DNA of 64,000 nucleotides from JBJYIN01 sp046237015 (GTDB lineage Bacteria > Pseudomonadota > Gammaproteobacteria > Enterobacterales > Enterobacteriaceae): contig NZ_JBJYIN010000011.1 of NCBI RefSeq assembly GCF_046237015.1, forward strand, positions 90,995 through 154,994. Reading direction: 5' to 3'. The notes beneath the pieces were generated by a model. That model saw only the letters and a list, made by a program, of their open reading frames with translations. It ran no database searches and was not told the origin of the DNA. Numbering within the stretch: the first letter of the stretch is position 1; each line of letters begins with the position of its first letter. Below are positions 52,057 to 61,998 of this stretch, one piece after another. A program made the position numbers and the translations under genes.

Positions 52057-53967
52057 ATGCTTTCACCAGATTTTAAGGTCAAAGTGCAGAATTTTGGGCG
52101 CTTTTTGAGCAACATGGTGATGCCCAATATTGGCGCATTCATAGCCTGGGGTATTATTACCGCGCTGTTTATTCCTACTGGCTGGATTCCCAACGAGACG
52201 CTGGCAAAGCTTGTCGGCCCGATGATCACTTACTTGCTGCCGTTGTTGATCGGTTATACCGGTGGGCGTTTGGTTTTTGGTGAGCGTGGCGGTGTGGTTG
52301 GCGCCATTACGACTATGGGGGTGATTGCCGGGGCGGATATCCCGATGTTCCTGGGGGCTATGATTGTTGGCCCGTTAGGTGGTTGGGCGATTAAGCGTTT
52401 TGACAAAATCGTTGATGGCAAAATAAAAAGCGGTTTTGAAATGCTGGTTAACAACTTCTCTGCCGGTATCATCGGTATGTTGTTGGCTATTCTGTCATTT
52501 TTGGCTATCGGCCCGCTGGTTGAAGTCTTCTCTCAAGCGCTGGCTTCCGGCGTTAACCTGATGGTACAGAATAACCTGCTGCCATTTACGTCCATCTTCG
52601 TTGAACCAGCGAAGATTCTGTTCCTGAACAATGCTATCAACCACGGAATTTTCTCGCCGTTGGGTATTCAGCAGGCGACTGAAACCGGCAAATCCATTTT
52701 CTTCCTGATTGAAGCCAACCCTGGTCCGGGTCTGGGCGTGTTGATGGCTTATATGTTTTTTGGCCGTGGTAATGCAAAAGAGTCTGCGCCGGGTGCGATA
52801 ATTATCCATTTCCTTGGCGGGATCCATGAAATCTATTTCCCTTATGTTCTGATGAATCCGCGTCTGATTATCGCGGTGATTCTGGGCGGTATGACTGGCG
52901 TCTTCACGTTGAGCGTTCTGGGCGGTGGCCTGGTTTCCCCGGCTTCCCCAGGGTCAATTCTGGCTGTGCTGGCAATGACGCCCAAAGGTGCCTACTTTGC
53001 TAACATCGTAGCCATTACGGCGGCATTTGCGGTTTCTTTCATCGTTTCTGTGATTTTGCTGAAGAGTATGAAGCAAAAGAACGAAGAAGATTTAAGTGAA
53101 GCGACTCGCCGTGTGCAGGAAATGAAATCGGTTGCTAAAGGGCAGGGTACGCCGAACGCAGGTGTGAGCGGCGATATGAGCACCGTGCGTAAAGTTATTG
53201 TGGCGTGTGATGCGGGTATGGGTTCCAGCGCGATGGGGGCTGGCGTGTTGCGCAAGAAGGTACAGGATGCCGGGTTGACCAATATTTCTGTGACCAATAG
53301 CGCGATTAACAGTTTGCCTGATGATGTCGATCTGGTGATTACGCACCGTGATTTGACGGAGCGTGCTATGCGCCATGCTCCACAGGCTCAGCATATTTCG
53401 TTGACCAACTTCCTTGATAGCAATCTGTATAGCGATCTCACGGCTCGCCTGATGGCCGCTCAGGGCAGCACAACATCAACAGCACCTGCTGTCCCTGTGG
53501 CGTCGACAACTGAGTCGGCGGATCTTTTCCAACTGCGTGCTGAGAATATCTTCCTTAATCAACATGCTACGGATAAAGAGCAAGCGATCCGCTTTGCTGG
53601 TGAGCAATTAGTTAAAGGCGGTTATGTTGAGCCAGAATATGTCGAGGCGATGCTGGAGCGTGAAAAACTGACGTCGACATATTTGGGTGAGTCCATTGCT
53701 GTGCCGCACGGCACCATTGAAGCGAAAGATCGGGTACTGAAAACCGGCGTGGTTTTCTGCCAGTATCCTGATGGCGTACGTTTTGGTGATGAAGACGATG
53801 AAGTGGCTCGTCTGGTTATCGGTATTGCTGCACGTAACAATGAACATATTCAGGTTATTACCAGCTTGACGAATGCGCTTGATGATGACGCCGTGATTGA
53901 ACGCCTCACGCATACTCACGATGTGCAGGATGTGCTCGATTTGTTGTCTGGTAAAAAGAACGCCTAA
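52057..53967 (+). CDS. mtlA: Mannitol PTS enzyme IICBA
   Basis: A 636-residue fused permease that takes up mannitol and phosphorylates it to mannitol 1-phosphate. EIIC covers about 1-340, with the GGIHEIYFPYVLMNP motif; EIIB has its phospho-Cys384 in VIVACDAGMGSSAMG; EIIA has the phospho-His at about 551 in SIAVPHGT. Same size and layout as E. coli MtlA (637). Transcribed from the CRP-rich region upstream; a hairpin separates it from mtlD. Confidence 0.97.
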   Translation: MLSPDFKVKVQNFGRFLSNMVMPNIGAFIAWGIITALFIPTGWIPNETLAKLVGPMITYLLPLLIGYTGGRLVFGERGGVVGAITTMGVIAGADIPMFLGAMIVGPLGGWAIKRFDKIVDGKIKSGFEMLVNNFSAGIIGMLLAILSFLAIGPLVEVFSQALASGVNLMVQNNLLPFTSIFVEPAKILFLNNAINHGIFSPLGIQQATETGKSIFFLIEANPGPGLGVLMAYMFFGRGNAKESAPGAIIIHFLGGIHEIYFPYVLMNPRLIIAVILGGMTGVFTLSVLGGGLVSPASPGSILAVLAMTPKGAYFANIVAITAAFAVSFIVSVILLKSMKQKNEEDLSEATRRVQEMKSVAKGQGTPNAGVSGDMSTVRKVIVACDAGMGSSAMGAGVLRKKVQDAGLTNISVTNSAINSLPDDVDLVITHRDLTERAMRHAPQAQHISLTNFLDSNLYSDLTARLMAAQGSTTSTAPAVPVASTTESADLFQLRAENIFLNQHATDKEQAIRFAGEQLVKGGYVEPEYVEAMLEREKLTSTYLGESIAVPHGTIEAKDRVLKTGVVFCQYPDGVRFGDEDDEVARLVIGIAARNNEHIQVITSLTNALDDDAVIERLTHTHDVQDVLDLLSGKKNA

Positions 53968-53978
53968 TCCTACGGCAC

Positions 53979-54004
53979 GGGCCGCCTTCGGGCGGCTTCT
54001 TTTT
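53979..54004 (+). terminator. Terminator/attenuator between mtlA and mtlD
   Basis: GCCGCC-TTCG-GGCGGC (53981-53996) followed by TTCTTTTT. It lies 11 bases after mtlA and would reduce read-through into mtlD. Confidence 0.85.
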
Positions 54005-54126
54005 ATGACGGGCGTTCTGCCCGTCACCCTGCGGGCCGTCGTACGCGACGTTGAAAATTTCTCCCGGAAATTTTTTATGACGGGCGTCCTGCTCGCCACC
54101 CTGCGGGCCATCGCACGCGATTTTTT
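54001..54126 (+). repeat. Direct repeat, two units of about 52 bp, 72 bp apart
   Basis: TTTTATGACGGGCG.. ..CACCCTGCGGGCC.TCG.ACGCGA occurs at 54001-54052 and again at 54073-54124 with few changes. Each unit contains GGGCG/CGCCC-type dyads. Related words (GACGTT.AAAAT, TGCCCGCCAC) occur near 34062 and 15380, so this may be a family of short intergenic repeats. Confidence 0.65.
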
Positions 54127-54151
54127 ATCTTTCGTTTTTAAAGGTTAAAGC

Positions 54152-55303
54152 ATGATGAAAGCATTACATTTTGGTGCCGGCAATATTGGTCGGGGGTTTA
54201 TTGGTAAATTGTTGGCCGATGCCAATATTGAACTGACATTTGCTGATGTCAGCCAGCCGTTACTTGATGCCCTGAACAGCCGCAAAAGCTATCAGGTGCG
54301 CATTGTCGGTGAACAAACTCGCCTGGATACCGTAAATAACGTTAGTGCGGTACACAGTGGTAGCCAGGATGCCGTTGCGTTGATTGCCAAGGTCGATCTG
54401 GTCACCACGGCGGTTGGTCCACAGATCCTGGAAAAGATTGCCGGGACGATCGCGCAAGGTCTGGATAAACGTTATGCCGATGGCAATTCGCAACCATTGA
54501 ACATTATCGCCTGTGAAAATATGGTGCGTGGCACCAGCCAGCTTAAGCAACATGTATTGAAGTTGTTACCAGAGGCTCGACTTGCCTGGGTTGAAGAACA
54601 TGTGGGATTTGTCGATTCTGCCGTTGACCGTATTGTTCCGCCTTCCGAGGCGGGTAGCGATGATGTACTCGCGGTAACGGTTGAAACGTTTAGTGAGTGG
54701 ATTGTAGATCAAACTCAGTTTTGTGGTGAACCGCCCGCTATCCCCGGTATGGAGCTGACCGATAACCTGATGGCATTTGTTGAGCGCAAGCTGTTTACCC
54801 TGAATACCGGGCATGCCATCACGGCGTATTTAGGGCAGCAGGCTCACCATCAAACCATACGAGATGCCATTCTGGATCCAGAAGTTCGTGCAGTGGTCAG
54901 AAGTGCGATGGAAGAGAGTGGTGCGGTTCTGATCAAACGTTATGGTTTTGATGCCGCTAAGCACGCGACTTACATTAATAAAATTCTTAGCCGGTTCGAA
55001 AACCCTTACTTACACGATGATGTTGAACGTGTCGGCCGCCAGCCTTTACGTAAATTGAGTGCGGGCGATCGCTTAATTAAGCCATTATTGGGGACGCTGG
55101 AATATCAGTTGCAGCATGATAGCCTGATTATAGGGATTGCAGCAGCGATGCACTATCGTAGTGAACAAGACCCACAGGCGAAAGAGCTGGCTGAATTGTT
55201 ACGGACGCTGGGCCCACAGGCTACGCTAGCACACATTTCTGGTCTGGATGCGAACAGCGACGTTGTCGCACAGGCTGTGAATGTGTATAACGCCATGCAA
55301 TGA
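54152..55303 (+). CDS. mtlD: Mannitol-1-phosphate 5-dehydrogenase
   Basis: A 383-residue NAD-dependent polyol dehydrogenase that oxidises mannitol 1-phosphate to fructose 6-phosphate. KALHFGAGNIGRGFIGKLL forms the Rossmann motif; ACENMVRGTSQLK and KLFTLNTGHAITAYLG are family signatures. Two adjacent ATGs (54152, 54155); the second matches the E. coli start, the first has the better RBS spacing from AAGG. Confidence 0.96.
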   Translation: MMKALHFGAGNIGRGFIGKLLADANIELTFADVSQPLLDALNSRKSYQVRIVGEQTRLDTVNNVSAVHSGSQDAVALIAKVDLVTTAVGPQILEKIAGTIAQGLDKRYADGNSQPLNIIACENMVRGTSQLKQHVLKLLPEARLAWVEEHVGFVDSAVDRIVPPSEAGSDDVLAVTVETFSEWIVDQTQFCGEPPAIPGMELTDNLMAFVERKLFTLNTGHAITAYLGQQAHHQTIRDAILDPEVRAVVRSAMEESGAVLIKRYGFDAAKHATYINKILSRFENPYLHDDVERVGRQPLRKLSAGDRLIKPLLGTLEYQLQHDSLIIGIAAAMHYRSEQDPQAKELAELLRTLGPQATLAHISGLDANSDVVAQAVNVYNAMQ

Positions 55304-55467
55304 TCCAGGTCCTGATAGACTCCTCACTTTATCCGGTATGCTATCCCCGTTAACGCGGGGATTTCCCTGACCCTATTAAAAGCGTCTGTTCACGAAAGTA
55401 TGGCGGGTCGTATTGTAGGGCAAACCATTTGGGAAAGGGCCAGGCTGGTGAGTGCGTCTGTTAGAGA

Positions 55468-56061
55468 ATGATGGGGATATCTGAGATTGAAGCAAGTGGG
55501 TCTGTGTGGGGTAAGGTACGAGAAGTGATGATAGAAGAGACACAGGCATTTGAAAATCGGGTTCTTGAAACACTGAATTCAGGGGTAACCGTACGTAGCT
55601 TTATGCTCAAGGCCGTTGACCTGCTGGCGGAGGCCGTCAGTATCCTCATGTTGCAGGTGTTTCGTAAAGATGACTATGCCGTGAAATATGCGGTTGAACC
55701 ATTAATGACGGGAACCGGACCGCTGGGAGATCTTTCTGTTCGCCTCAAGCTCATTTATGGCCTTGGTATGATCAGCCGTAAAGAGTATGAAGATACTGAA
55801 TTGCTGATGGCCCTGGGCGAGGAGTTGACCCATGACACGCACGAGTATCGGTTTACCGATGATGAGATTCTCGGGCCGATTGGTGAACTGCACTGCGTCA
55901 ACACCTTACCCTCTGCGCCTGATTTACCAAGCGGCGGCGACCCTGCCGACCAGCTATTGATTAGCATGCAGCAACAGCGCTATCAACAGATGGTGCGTTC
56001 GACATTAGTGTTGTCACTGACTGAGCTGATTTCCCAAATTAGTTTGAAAAAAGCATTTTGA
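55468..56061 (+). CDS. mtlR: Mannitol operon repressor MtlR
   Basis: About 197 residues of the MtlR/YggD family. ETQAFENRVLETLNSGVTVRSF and LQVFRKDDYAVKYAVEPLM and LSLTELISQISLKKAF match E. coli MtlR. It represses mtl expression although no classical DNA-binding motif is visible; in E. coli it acts with HPr. The start is uncertain: ATGs at 55468, 55471 and 55528 are all open. It keeps the mtlA-mtlD-mtlR order. Confidence 0.9.
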   Translation: MMGISEIEASGSVWGKVREVMIEETQAFENRVLETLNSGVTVRSFMLKAVDLLAEAVSILMLQVFRKDDYAVKYAVEPLMTGTGPLGDLSVRLKLIYGLGMISRKEYEDTELLMALGEELTHDTHEYRFTDDEILGPIGELHCVNTLPSAPDLPSGGDPADQLLISMQQQRYQQMVRSTLVLSLTELISQISLKKAF

Positions 56062-56222
56062 ATCCTCTTCTCTGTTTTCGTCCACTGCGCTGGCGGGCTG
56101 TTTGGTGTATGCTTGCGCCCCCTATGATCCTTCAATGATGTGCCCGACATGATTGGCGCTACAGATAGCGTGCCGTGGACGGGGACGTGAAGAAGCCCGT
56201 AACGCAGACAGGTTTATCGATG

Positions 56223-56585
56223 ATGAAAGAGCAAGAAAAAGCAGAAATTAAACGCCTTAGCGATCAGCTTGATGCGTTGACACGTAAGCAGGCGACGTTG
56301 CTTGAACAGGGCGACGCTGATGCAATCGCTGAGAATGTGGCGGCCTGTGAGAAGCTGGCGGTCGAAATTGAACGTTTGCGACATGTACGCACTCAGAAGT
56401 TGAGCCAGGAAGCACAGAAATTATCTCGTTTATCCTTCAGCCGTGCGATCACCAAGAAAGAACAGGCCAATATGGGCGCACTGAAGAAAAGCGTTCGTGG
56501 GCTAGTGGTGGTGCACCCCATGACGGCGTTGGGTCGTGAAATGGGGCTGAAAGAGATGACGGGCTATGCGCCAAAGCCATTTTAA
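56223..56585 (+). CDS. yibL: YibL ribosome-associated protein
   Basis: A 120-residue protein, the same length as E. coli YibL, beginning MKEQEKAEIKRLSDQLDAL with a long coiled-coil-like helix (to about residue 75), then FSRAITKKEQANMGALKKSV and a conserved end VVVHPMTALGREMGLKEMTG. YibL was found associated with ribosomes; its role is unknown. The ATG at 56223 matches E. coli; an adjacent ATG at 56220 is equally possible. Confidence 0.92.
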   Translation: MKEQEKAEIKRLSDQLDALTRKQATLLEQGDADAIAENVAACEKLAVEIERLRHVRTQKLSQEAQKLSRLSFSRAITKKEQANMGALKKSVRGLVVVHPMTALGREMGLKEMTGYAPKPF

Positions 56586-56639
56586 TGGTGATGTTCACTT
56601 TTACCTGGTCACCAATGTTTGGCGTGTTAATCACGTTAG

Positions 56640-57329
56640 CTATCGTGTATGGGTAGGGCGCATGCCTGTTAATCGGTAGCTAAAGTCTTCAATTTTTTCG
56701 TTAAGCAGTCGCATTTGCATGGTTTTACTCCAACTGGCAGAGAGCCCTGCCGCAGAGAGAAGACGCTGACAACGCCGTTGATCGAATGGCATGTGGAATG
56801 CGATGGCGATTGCCTCAGCAACGGATACGTTGCTGGTATGTGAGAGTAATTCCAGCGGTTGATTTGGCCCCACTTCCCCGGTTGAAACAACGCGATACAG
56901 CCAACCGCATTTCCCGCTGTTCTGCATGATTTCTGATAGATCATGAATACCAAAGTGATAATTAAGTTTGTAGCAGGGTGAGCGTGGCTGCGTAACTTGA
57001 ATGAGAGCATTACCCCAGCGGAAAATATCACCGATATAAACATTTTCTTCCGTTAACCCAATGGTGGAAATGTTTTCGCCGAAAGCCGGTGCCTGAAAAT
57101 GAGCGTGCAGTGTGGGATATTGGGCTTTCCAGTGATCATAATGCTCGCGTGGATAGTGACAAAGCGCCCGGTCAGGGCCGCCGTGCACTTTCTTCTCGGC
57201 CTGCTCATCGCCTTCTAAGCCCAATGCATTGAGCATCACCTGCTGTTTGACAGCGCACTTGGCGATAGCGCTGGGTGAACTGCCTTCATAGGGAAGAATC
57301 TTGCCAAGATAAATATGCGGGTAATACAT
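56640..57329 (-). CDS. yiiM: MOSC-domain protein YiiM
   Basis: A 229-residue molybdenum-cofactor-sulfurase C-terminal (MOSC) protein, similar to E. coli YiiM through LGLEGDEQAEKKVHGGPDRA and LCHYPREHY, APAFGENIST and the conserved Cys in QPRSPCYKLNYHFGI. YiiM and its relative YcbX act on N-hydroxylated compounds (6-hydroxylaminopurine-type detoxification). The ATG at 57329 matches the family; 30 extra upstream codons are rejected. Confidence 0.92.
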   Translation of the reverse strand: MYYPHIYLGKILPYEGSSPSAIAKCAVKQQVMLNALGLEGDEQAEKKVHGGPDRALCHYPREHYDHWKAQYPTLHAHFQAPAFGENISTIGLTEENVYIGDIFRWGNALIQVTQPRSPCYKLNYHFGIHDLSEIMQNSGKCGWLYRVVSTGEVGPNQPLELLSHTSNVSVAEAIAIAFHMPFDQRRCQRLLSAAGLSASWSKTMQMRLLNEKIEDFSYRLTGMRPTHTR

Positions 57330-57497
57330 CGCTGACACCTTCTGAGTGCGAGGAACTTGCATCATACACTGCAAGTGATTAAACGTCAGCGCGGGAGGAA
57401 TAATCGATACGCAGCCCATGACGAGCTGCGTGAAACAATAAAATCAAAACGATAACGAAAAACTTATCCTGATCGGTGCGTTGGTTACCGCTCGTCG

Positions 57498-59390
57498 TTA
57501 TTGTTTATAACCTAGTTGCGTTGGTGGTTGTGAGAAAGCGATACCCGCAGGTGTTGATTCATCACGCGCATTGGATAAACGGAAAACAGAAACAGCCTGT
57601 TTTAACAGGGTTGCCTGTTCTTCCAACGAGTCAGCGGCCGCCGACGATTGTTCTACCAGAGCGGCGTTCTGCTGCGTTGTGCTGTCCATTTCCACAATGG
57701 CCTGATTAACTTGGGCAATGCCACGACTCTGCTCGTCGGAGGCCGTGGCGATTTCACCCATAATGTCATGTACCTGCGTGACAGATGTGACGATATCATT
57801 CATGGTTTTGCCCGCATTGCTGACTAACGATGCTCCCGTTGTCACCTGATGGACAGACTCGGCAATCAAGCCCTCAATTTCTTTTGCAGCCTGAGAACTA
57901 CGCTGCGCCAGATTACGCACTTCGCTGGCTACGACGGCAAAACCACGGCCCTGCTCACCTGCACGAGCGGCCTCGACCGCGGCGTTCAGCGCCAGAATAT
58001 TGGTCTGGAAAGCGATGCTGTTAATAACAGAGGTAATCTCTGCAATACGCTTAGAGCTCCGTTCAATGTCGTTCATGGTTTTCACCACATTGCTAACTTG
58101 CTCACCGCCTTGTTTTGCCGTTTGAGAGGCACTGATAACCAATTTGTTTGCATGGTGCGCGTTATCGGCGTTTTGTTTTACTGTCGCCGTCAGTTCTTCC
58201 ATGCTGGCAGCCGTTTGTTCGACCGCTGCAGCTTGCTCTTCAGTACGTGAAGATAAGTCGGTGTTGCCAGCGACGATCTCGCTTGAGGCGGTTGAAATCT
58301 GACTAACGCCGATACGGATTTCGTCGATCATGTTATGCAGGTTATCGTTCATTTTCGCCATGCTGCTCATCAACTGACCCAGTTCATCGCGACGAGCGGT
58401 TTTGATCGACATCGTGAGATCGCCAGTGGCGATACGTTCAGCCATATCAAGAGTTTGGCCTAGCGGAGTTGTAATCTGGCGGGAAATAAGCCAGGAGATC
58501 AGCAGACCGAGAGCTAATGTGATGAGCGCGGTAATGCTCATTTGAATTTCAGCAGAGCGAATATCTTGCTGGGTCGATTGTATCTGGCTGTTGAGCAGGG
58601 TTTCGACGGCATCATCTATCTGACCCGCGATGGTTCCCATTTGACGGGCAATGGCAACTTCTTCCTCATAAGCAGGCATATAAGCCAGTGCCCGTTCTTC
58701 GTAAGCGTTCATGATGCCGAGAACTGGACTCAGGGCTTCTTGTTGCTCTATAGGCAGTGCTTGATATAACGAGGCCAATGCTTTCTGGGCCTCATCGATA
58801 GCGTTTTTCAGTTCGTTTTCGGATTCCTTATCACGAGACAGAAGAATCCCACGAACGTGGTAACGAATGGCGGTCAATTTCTGGCTAAGCTCAGAGAATT
58901 GCAGTTGTAGCGCCAGGTTATCCCCACTGCTCTTTAATTGTTCATCAAGCTGTTTTAAATATTTACCCGTTTCTGAAATATTCCAGCTTTTTCGGATGTT
59001 ATCCTTTTTATTCACCGCGGCGATGTAGTTTTGCTGAACTTTTCTGTATTCGGCAATGGTGTCGGTGATTTTTGCAAACATGGCAACATCGTTTTCTTGC
59101 CAGTGCCATTGTGCAGATTGAGTCACCATATCACTTATATTATTAATATGAGTGATGTTTTTCTGAATATCGTCCGGTTTGTAGTTTGCACTATAAAGGG
59201 CCCGATAATATTTGGCTTGATTAATTTCGTCACTGATGTCATTGCTAAGATTAACCTTATCAATGCTCTTTTTTAATTCTTCAACATGCATGACGCCAGT
59301 AAAGGCAATAATTAACGTCATAATCAGGATACAAAAGAAACCTAATCCTAATTTTTTACCTACTTTTATATTCTCAAATTTTATCGCCAT
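57498..59390 (-). CDS. Methyl-accepting chemotaxis protein
   Basis: A 630-residue receptor. TM1 is near residues 11-32; a periplasmic helical ligand domain runs to about 285; TM2 (SITALITLALGLLISWLISR) is followed by a HAMP domain and the cytoplasmic four-helix hairpin with the invariant tip ITSVINSIAFQTNILALNAA VEAARAGEQGRGFAVVA region. The C-terminus (QPPTQLGYKQ) lacks the NWETF-type CheR/CheB tether found in Tar and Tsr. Ligand unknown. Start at 59390 (MAIKFENIKVGKKLGLGF). Confidence 0.93.
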   Translation of the reverse strand: MAIKFENIKVGKKLGLGFFCILIMTLIIAFTGVMHVEELKKSIDKVNLSNDISDEINQAKYYRALYSANYKPDDIQKNITHINNISDMVTQSAQWHWQENDVAMFAKITDTIAEYRKVQQNYIAAVNKKDNIRKSWNISETGKYLKQLDEQLKSSGDNLALQLQFSELSQKLTAIRYHVRGILLSRDKESENELKNAIDEAQKALASLYQALPIEQQEALSPVLGIMNAYEERALAYMPAYEEEVAIARQMGTIAGQIDDAVETLLNSQIQSTQQDIRSAEIQMSITALITLALGLLISWLISRQITTPLGQTLDMAERIATGDLTMSIKTARRDELGQLMSSMAKMNDNLHNMIDEIRIGVSQISTASSEIVAGNTDLSSRTEEQAAAVEQTAASMEELTATVKQNADNAHHANKLVISASQTAKQGGEQVSNVVKTMNDIERSSKRIAEITSVINSIAFQTNILALNAAVEAARAGEQGRGFAVVASEVRNLAQRSSQAAKEIEGLIAESVHQVTTGASLVSNAGKTMNDIVTSVTQVHDIMGEIATASDEQSRGIAQVNQAIVEMDSTTQQNAALVEQSSAAADSLEEQATLLKQAVSVFRLSNARDESTPAGIAFSQPPTQLGYKQ

Positions 59391-59433
59391 GCTGTTTTTC
59401 CACTGTCTGGTGAGCCAAACCACTTATCCCCGG

Positions 59434-59702
<269 letters not shown>

Positions 59703-59704
<2 letters not shown>

Positions 59705-59893
59705 TACCTGTCATACTTCAAGTCGCTTGCGCGTTGGCTTTTATCGTTACGCGGACTTTTCATAGGTTTGTCCTTTTGGTGCCGCTGCCAGTCGCGTAAC
59801 AAGGCACATGTGTGACTTTATCCTGAGGGGCTAACGCGATGCGTTGTTAAAAACGGTAACGTTTTGCCTTACAACTCAAATAATTAAAGGTAT
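59703..59893 (+). repeat. Degenerate ERIC-like fragment
   Basis: Shares its left TATA with the right end of the previous element. It starts TATACCTGTCATACTTCAAG and ends near CAACTCAAATAATTAAAGGTAT, while the middle is unrelated. A lone left end (TATACCCGTCATACTTTAAG) follows at 60022. Confidence 0.6.
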
Positions 59894-60126
59894 CGGTAAA
59901 CCGTTAATTAATGAAAAACATTTGTATCATGAGTTCACCGTTTATCTAATGATATCGACGGAAAACCATGTGATAGAAACACACATTCATATCGGCAAGA
60001 TTGGTAATAACTTTATCTTTCTATACCCGTCATACTTTAAGACATCGGTACGGTGATTTTATTATTCGGGTCATCATAGGGTCGTTTCGGGGAGACAACA
60101 GCGGCATCAATAGCCGTTTGAAATAA

Positions 60127-60158
60127 AAAACCGAGATAACAGTTAGTTATCCCGGTTT
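60127..60158 (-). terminator. sodA terminator
   Basis: AAACCGGGATAAC pairs with GTTATCTCGGTTT on the minus strand, followed by TTTTATTTC. It lies about 85 bases after the sodA stop. Confidence 0.8.
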
Positions 60159-60241
60159 ATGCGTACAACGGATATTATCCTTGAGGGGCAATATCAAAAG
60201 CCATCATCTCTTATCATCAGACATGACGGCGACGAAAAATA

Positions 60242-60868
60242 TTATTTCTTCGCCTGAGCAAAACGGCTAGCTGCCTCATCCCAGTTCACTACGTTCCAGA
60301 ATGCTTTAGTGTAATCAGGGCGGCGGTTTTGATATTTCAGATAATAAGCATGTTCCCATACGTCCAGAGCAACAATCGGGTAGCCGGATGCACCGGAAAC
60401 TGCTTCGCCCATCAATGGACTATCCTGATTGGCCGTAGAAACGACGGCCAGTTTGCCATCGTCTTTCAGAACCAGCCAAGCCCAACCGGAACCAAAACGG
60501 GTTGCGGCAGCTTGTTCAAACTTTTCTTTGAAAGCGTCTACGCTGCCGAAATCACGTTCGATTGCGGCTTTCAGATCGCCAGTCAGCGTTGTACCTTGTT
60601 TCAGCCCTTTCCAGAACAGGCTGTGGTTAGCGTGGCCACCGGCGTTGTTACGCAAGGCTGTTTTTTTCTCTGCCGGTACTTTATCCAGTTGGGTAATCAA
60701 CTCTTCAGCAGACAGGCTGGCAAGCTCAGGCAGGGATTCCAACGCTGCATTTGCATTATTGACGTAAGTTTGATGGTGCTTGGTGTGATGGATTTCCATT
60801 GTTTGTTTGTCGAAATGGGGTTCCAGCGCGTCATAAGCATAAGGCAGGGATGGCAGTGAATAACTCAT
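60242..60868 (-). CDS. sodA: Manganese superoxide dismutase
   Basis: A 208-residue Mn-SOD starting MSYSLPSLPYAYDALEPHFD. Metal ligands are in MEIHHTKHHQTYV, the His of NHSLFWKGL, and the Asp and His of ALDVWEHAYYLKYQN. GGHANHSLFW and GSGWAWLV with the Gln-free Mn-type active site (GASGYPI region) favour Mn over Fe. It removes superoxide in the cytosol. A Fur-like site lies upstream. The ATG at 60868 is chosen because it matches the conserved N-terminus. Confidence 0.96.
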   Translation of the reverse strand: MSYSLPSLPYAYDALEPHFDKQTMEIHHTKHHQTYVNNANAALESLPELASLSAEELITQLDKVPAEKKTALRNNAGGHANHSLFWKGLKQGTTLTGDLKAAIERDFGSVDAFKEKFEQAAATRFGSGWAWLVLKDDGKLAVVSTANQDSPLMGEAVSGASGYPIVALDVWEHAYYLKYQNRRPDYTKAFWNVVNWDEAASRFAQAKK

Positions 60869-61020
60869 GTTTAGCATCTCCATGGTTGTAGTACTGAAAA
60901 GGGTAGTACCGAATAAACGTTATCGTACTGAATCGCCCCGGATACGTCGCATCTCAGTACGTTCTGCGGTACCTTCTTTTGTTAGCACCGCGTAAGCATT
61001 ACGTTCATTATAGTTAATTA

Positions 61021-61042
61021 AATGATATTGAAAATGATTATT
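61021..61042 (-). promoter_or_regulatory. Fur-box-like site upstream of sodA
   Basis: Read on the minus strand, AATAATCATTTTCAATATCATT resembles the Fur consensus GATAATGATAATCATTATC (TAATCATTTTCAATATCATT in overlapping hexamers). It is about 155-175 bases upstream of the sodA start; sodA is Fur-repressed in E. coli. Confidence 0.55.
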
Positions 61043-61152
61043 CTCGTTTTACGCTTTAAAACCATCGGCTTTTAATCCTATGTAACAAGCGGTTATATCA
61101 TTATCTCTCAGGCTAAAAATAAAATGGTCTAAGCAACGGTCATCCTTTTCTA

Positions 61153-61998
61153 TCACTTTCTTAGTCGCTGAGGGTGAGTATAAACGGTGGAGCGACCCGG
61201 TCGACTGAACCCTACCAGCGTCAGATTACACCGTTCGGCGACGTCCACTGCTAAGGACGTCGCGGCAGAGACGGCAAACAGGATCTCGACACCACACATG
61301 GCTGATTTTTGTACCATTTCATAGCTCGCTCGGCTGGAAACCAGAACCGCGCCCTGTTGCCATGGCTGTTTTGCCCGCATGCCAAGTAATTTATCCAAAG
61401 CGACATGACGCCCGACATCCTCACAACCGCCTTGTAGTTCACCATCGGGGGTGACCCAAGTGGCGGCATGTGTACAACCAGTTAATTGTCCGATTAATTG
61501 CACGTTTTTGAGCTGGGTCAGCGCGGTATCAAGGTTGCTGAGCGAAAAGGTTTGTGTGAATGGCAACGAGGGGATCGGTTTGCCAATTTCGGACAGTTGC
61601 TCCACGCCGCAAACGCCACAGCCGGTACGTCCATCCATTGCTCGACGGCGTGCTTTGAGCCCGGCAAAGCGTCGGCTCGACAGTTCGATTTGTACTTCGA
61701 TACCGTTGCAGACAGGTTGAATGTCTATTCCGTAGATATCCTGAGGAGACTCAATAATACCTTCTGATAGTGAAAACCCCAGTGCGAACGGTTCCAAATC
61801 CTTTGGTGAGGCCATCATAACAACATGTGAAATACCATTGTAAACCAGAGCAACGGGCACTTCTTCTGCCAGCCAATCGTTTTGTGGCTGAGACAACGAG
61901 CCTTGATGGCACACGCTATGTTGCACCGCGCCGATAGGGGGGGTAACCGCCTGTGAAGGAAAGTCTTTCATAAATAGAGAACTGTAAACCTGTGGCAT
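61153..61998 (-). CDS. fdhD: Formate dehydrogenase accessory sulfurtransferase FdhD
   Basis: About 281 residues. The catalytic Cys loop is Cys127-xx-Cys130 in RTGCGVCGVEQL; GFSLSEGII, GCTHAATWV, EDVGRHVALDKLLG and SSRASYEMVQKSAM are family signatures. FdhD passes sulfur from IscS to the molybdenum cofactor of formate dehydrogenase. Start uncertain: 61998 or 61971, neither with a strong RBS. Divergent from the aldehyde dehydrogenase gene. Confidence 0.94.
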   Translation of the reverse strand: MPQVYSSLFMKDFPSQAVTPPIGAVQHSVCHQGSLSQPQNDWLAEEVPVALVYNGISHVVMMASPKDLEPFALGFSLSEGIIESPQDIYGIDIQPVCNGIEVQIELSSRRFAGLKARRRAMDGRTGCGVCGVEQLSEIGKPIPSLPFTQTFSLSNLDTALTQLKNVQLIGQLTGCTHAATWVTPDGELQGGCEDVGRHVALDKLLGMRAKQPWQQGAVLVSSRASYEMVQKSAMCGVEILFAVSAATSLAVDVAERCNLTLVGFSRPGRSTVYTHPQRLRK

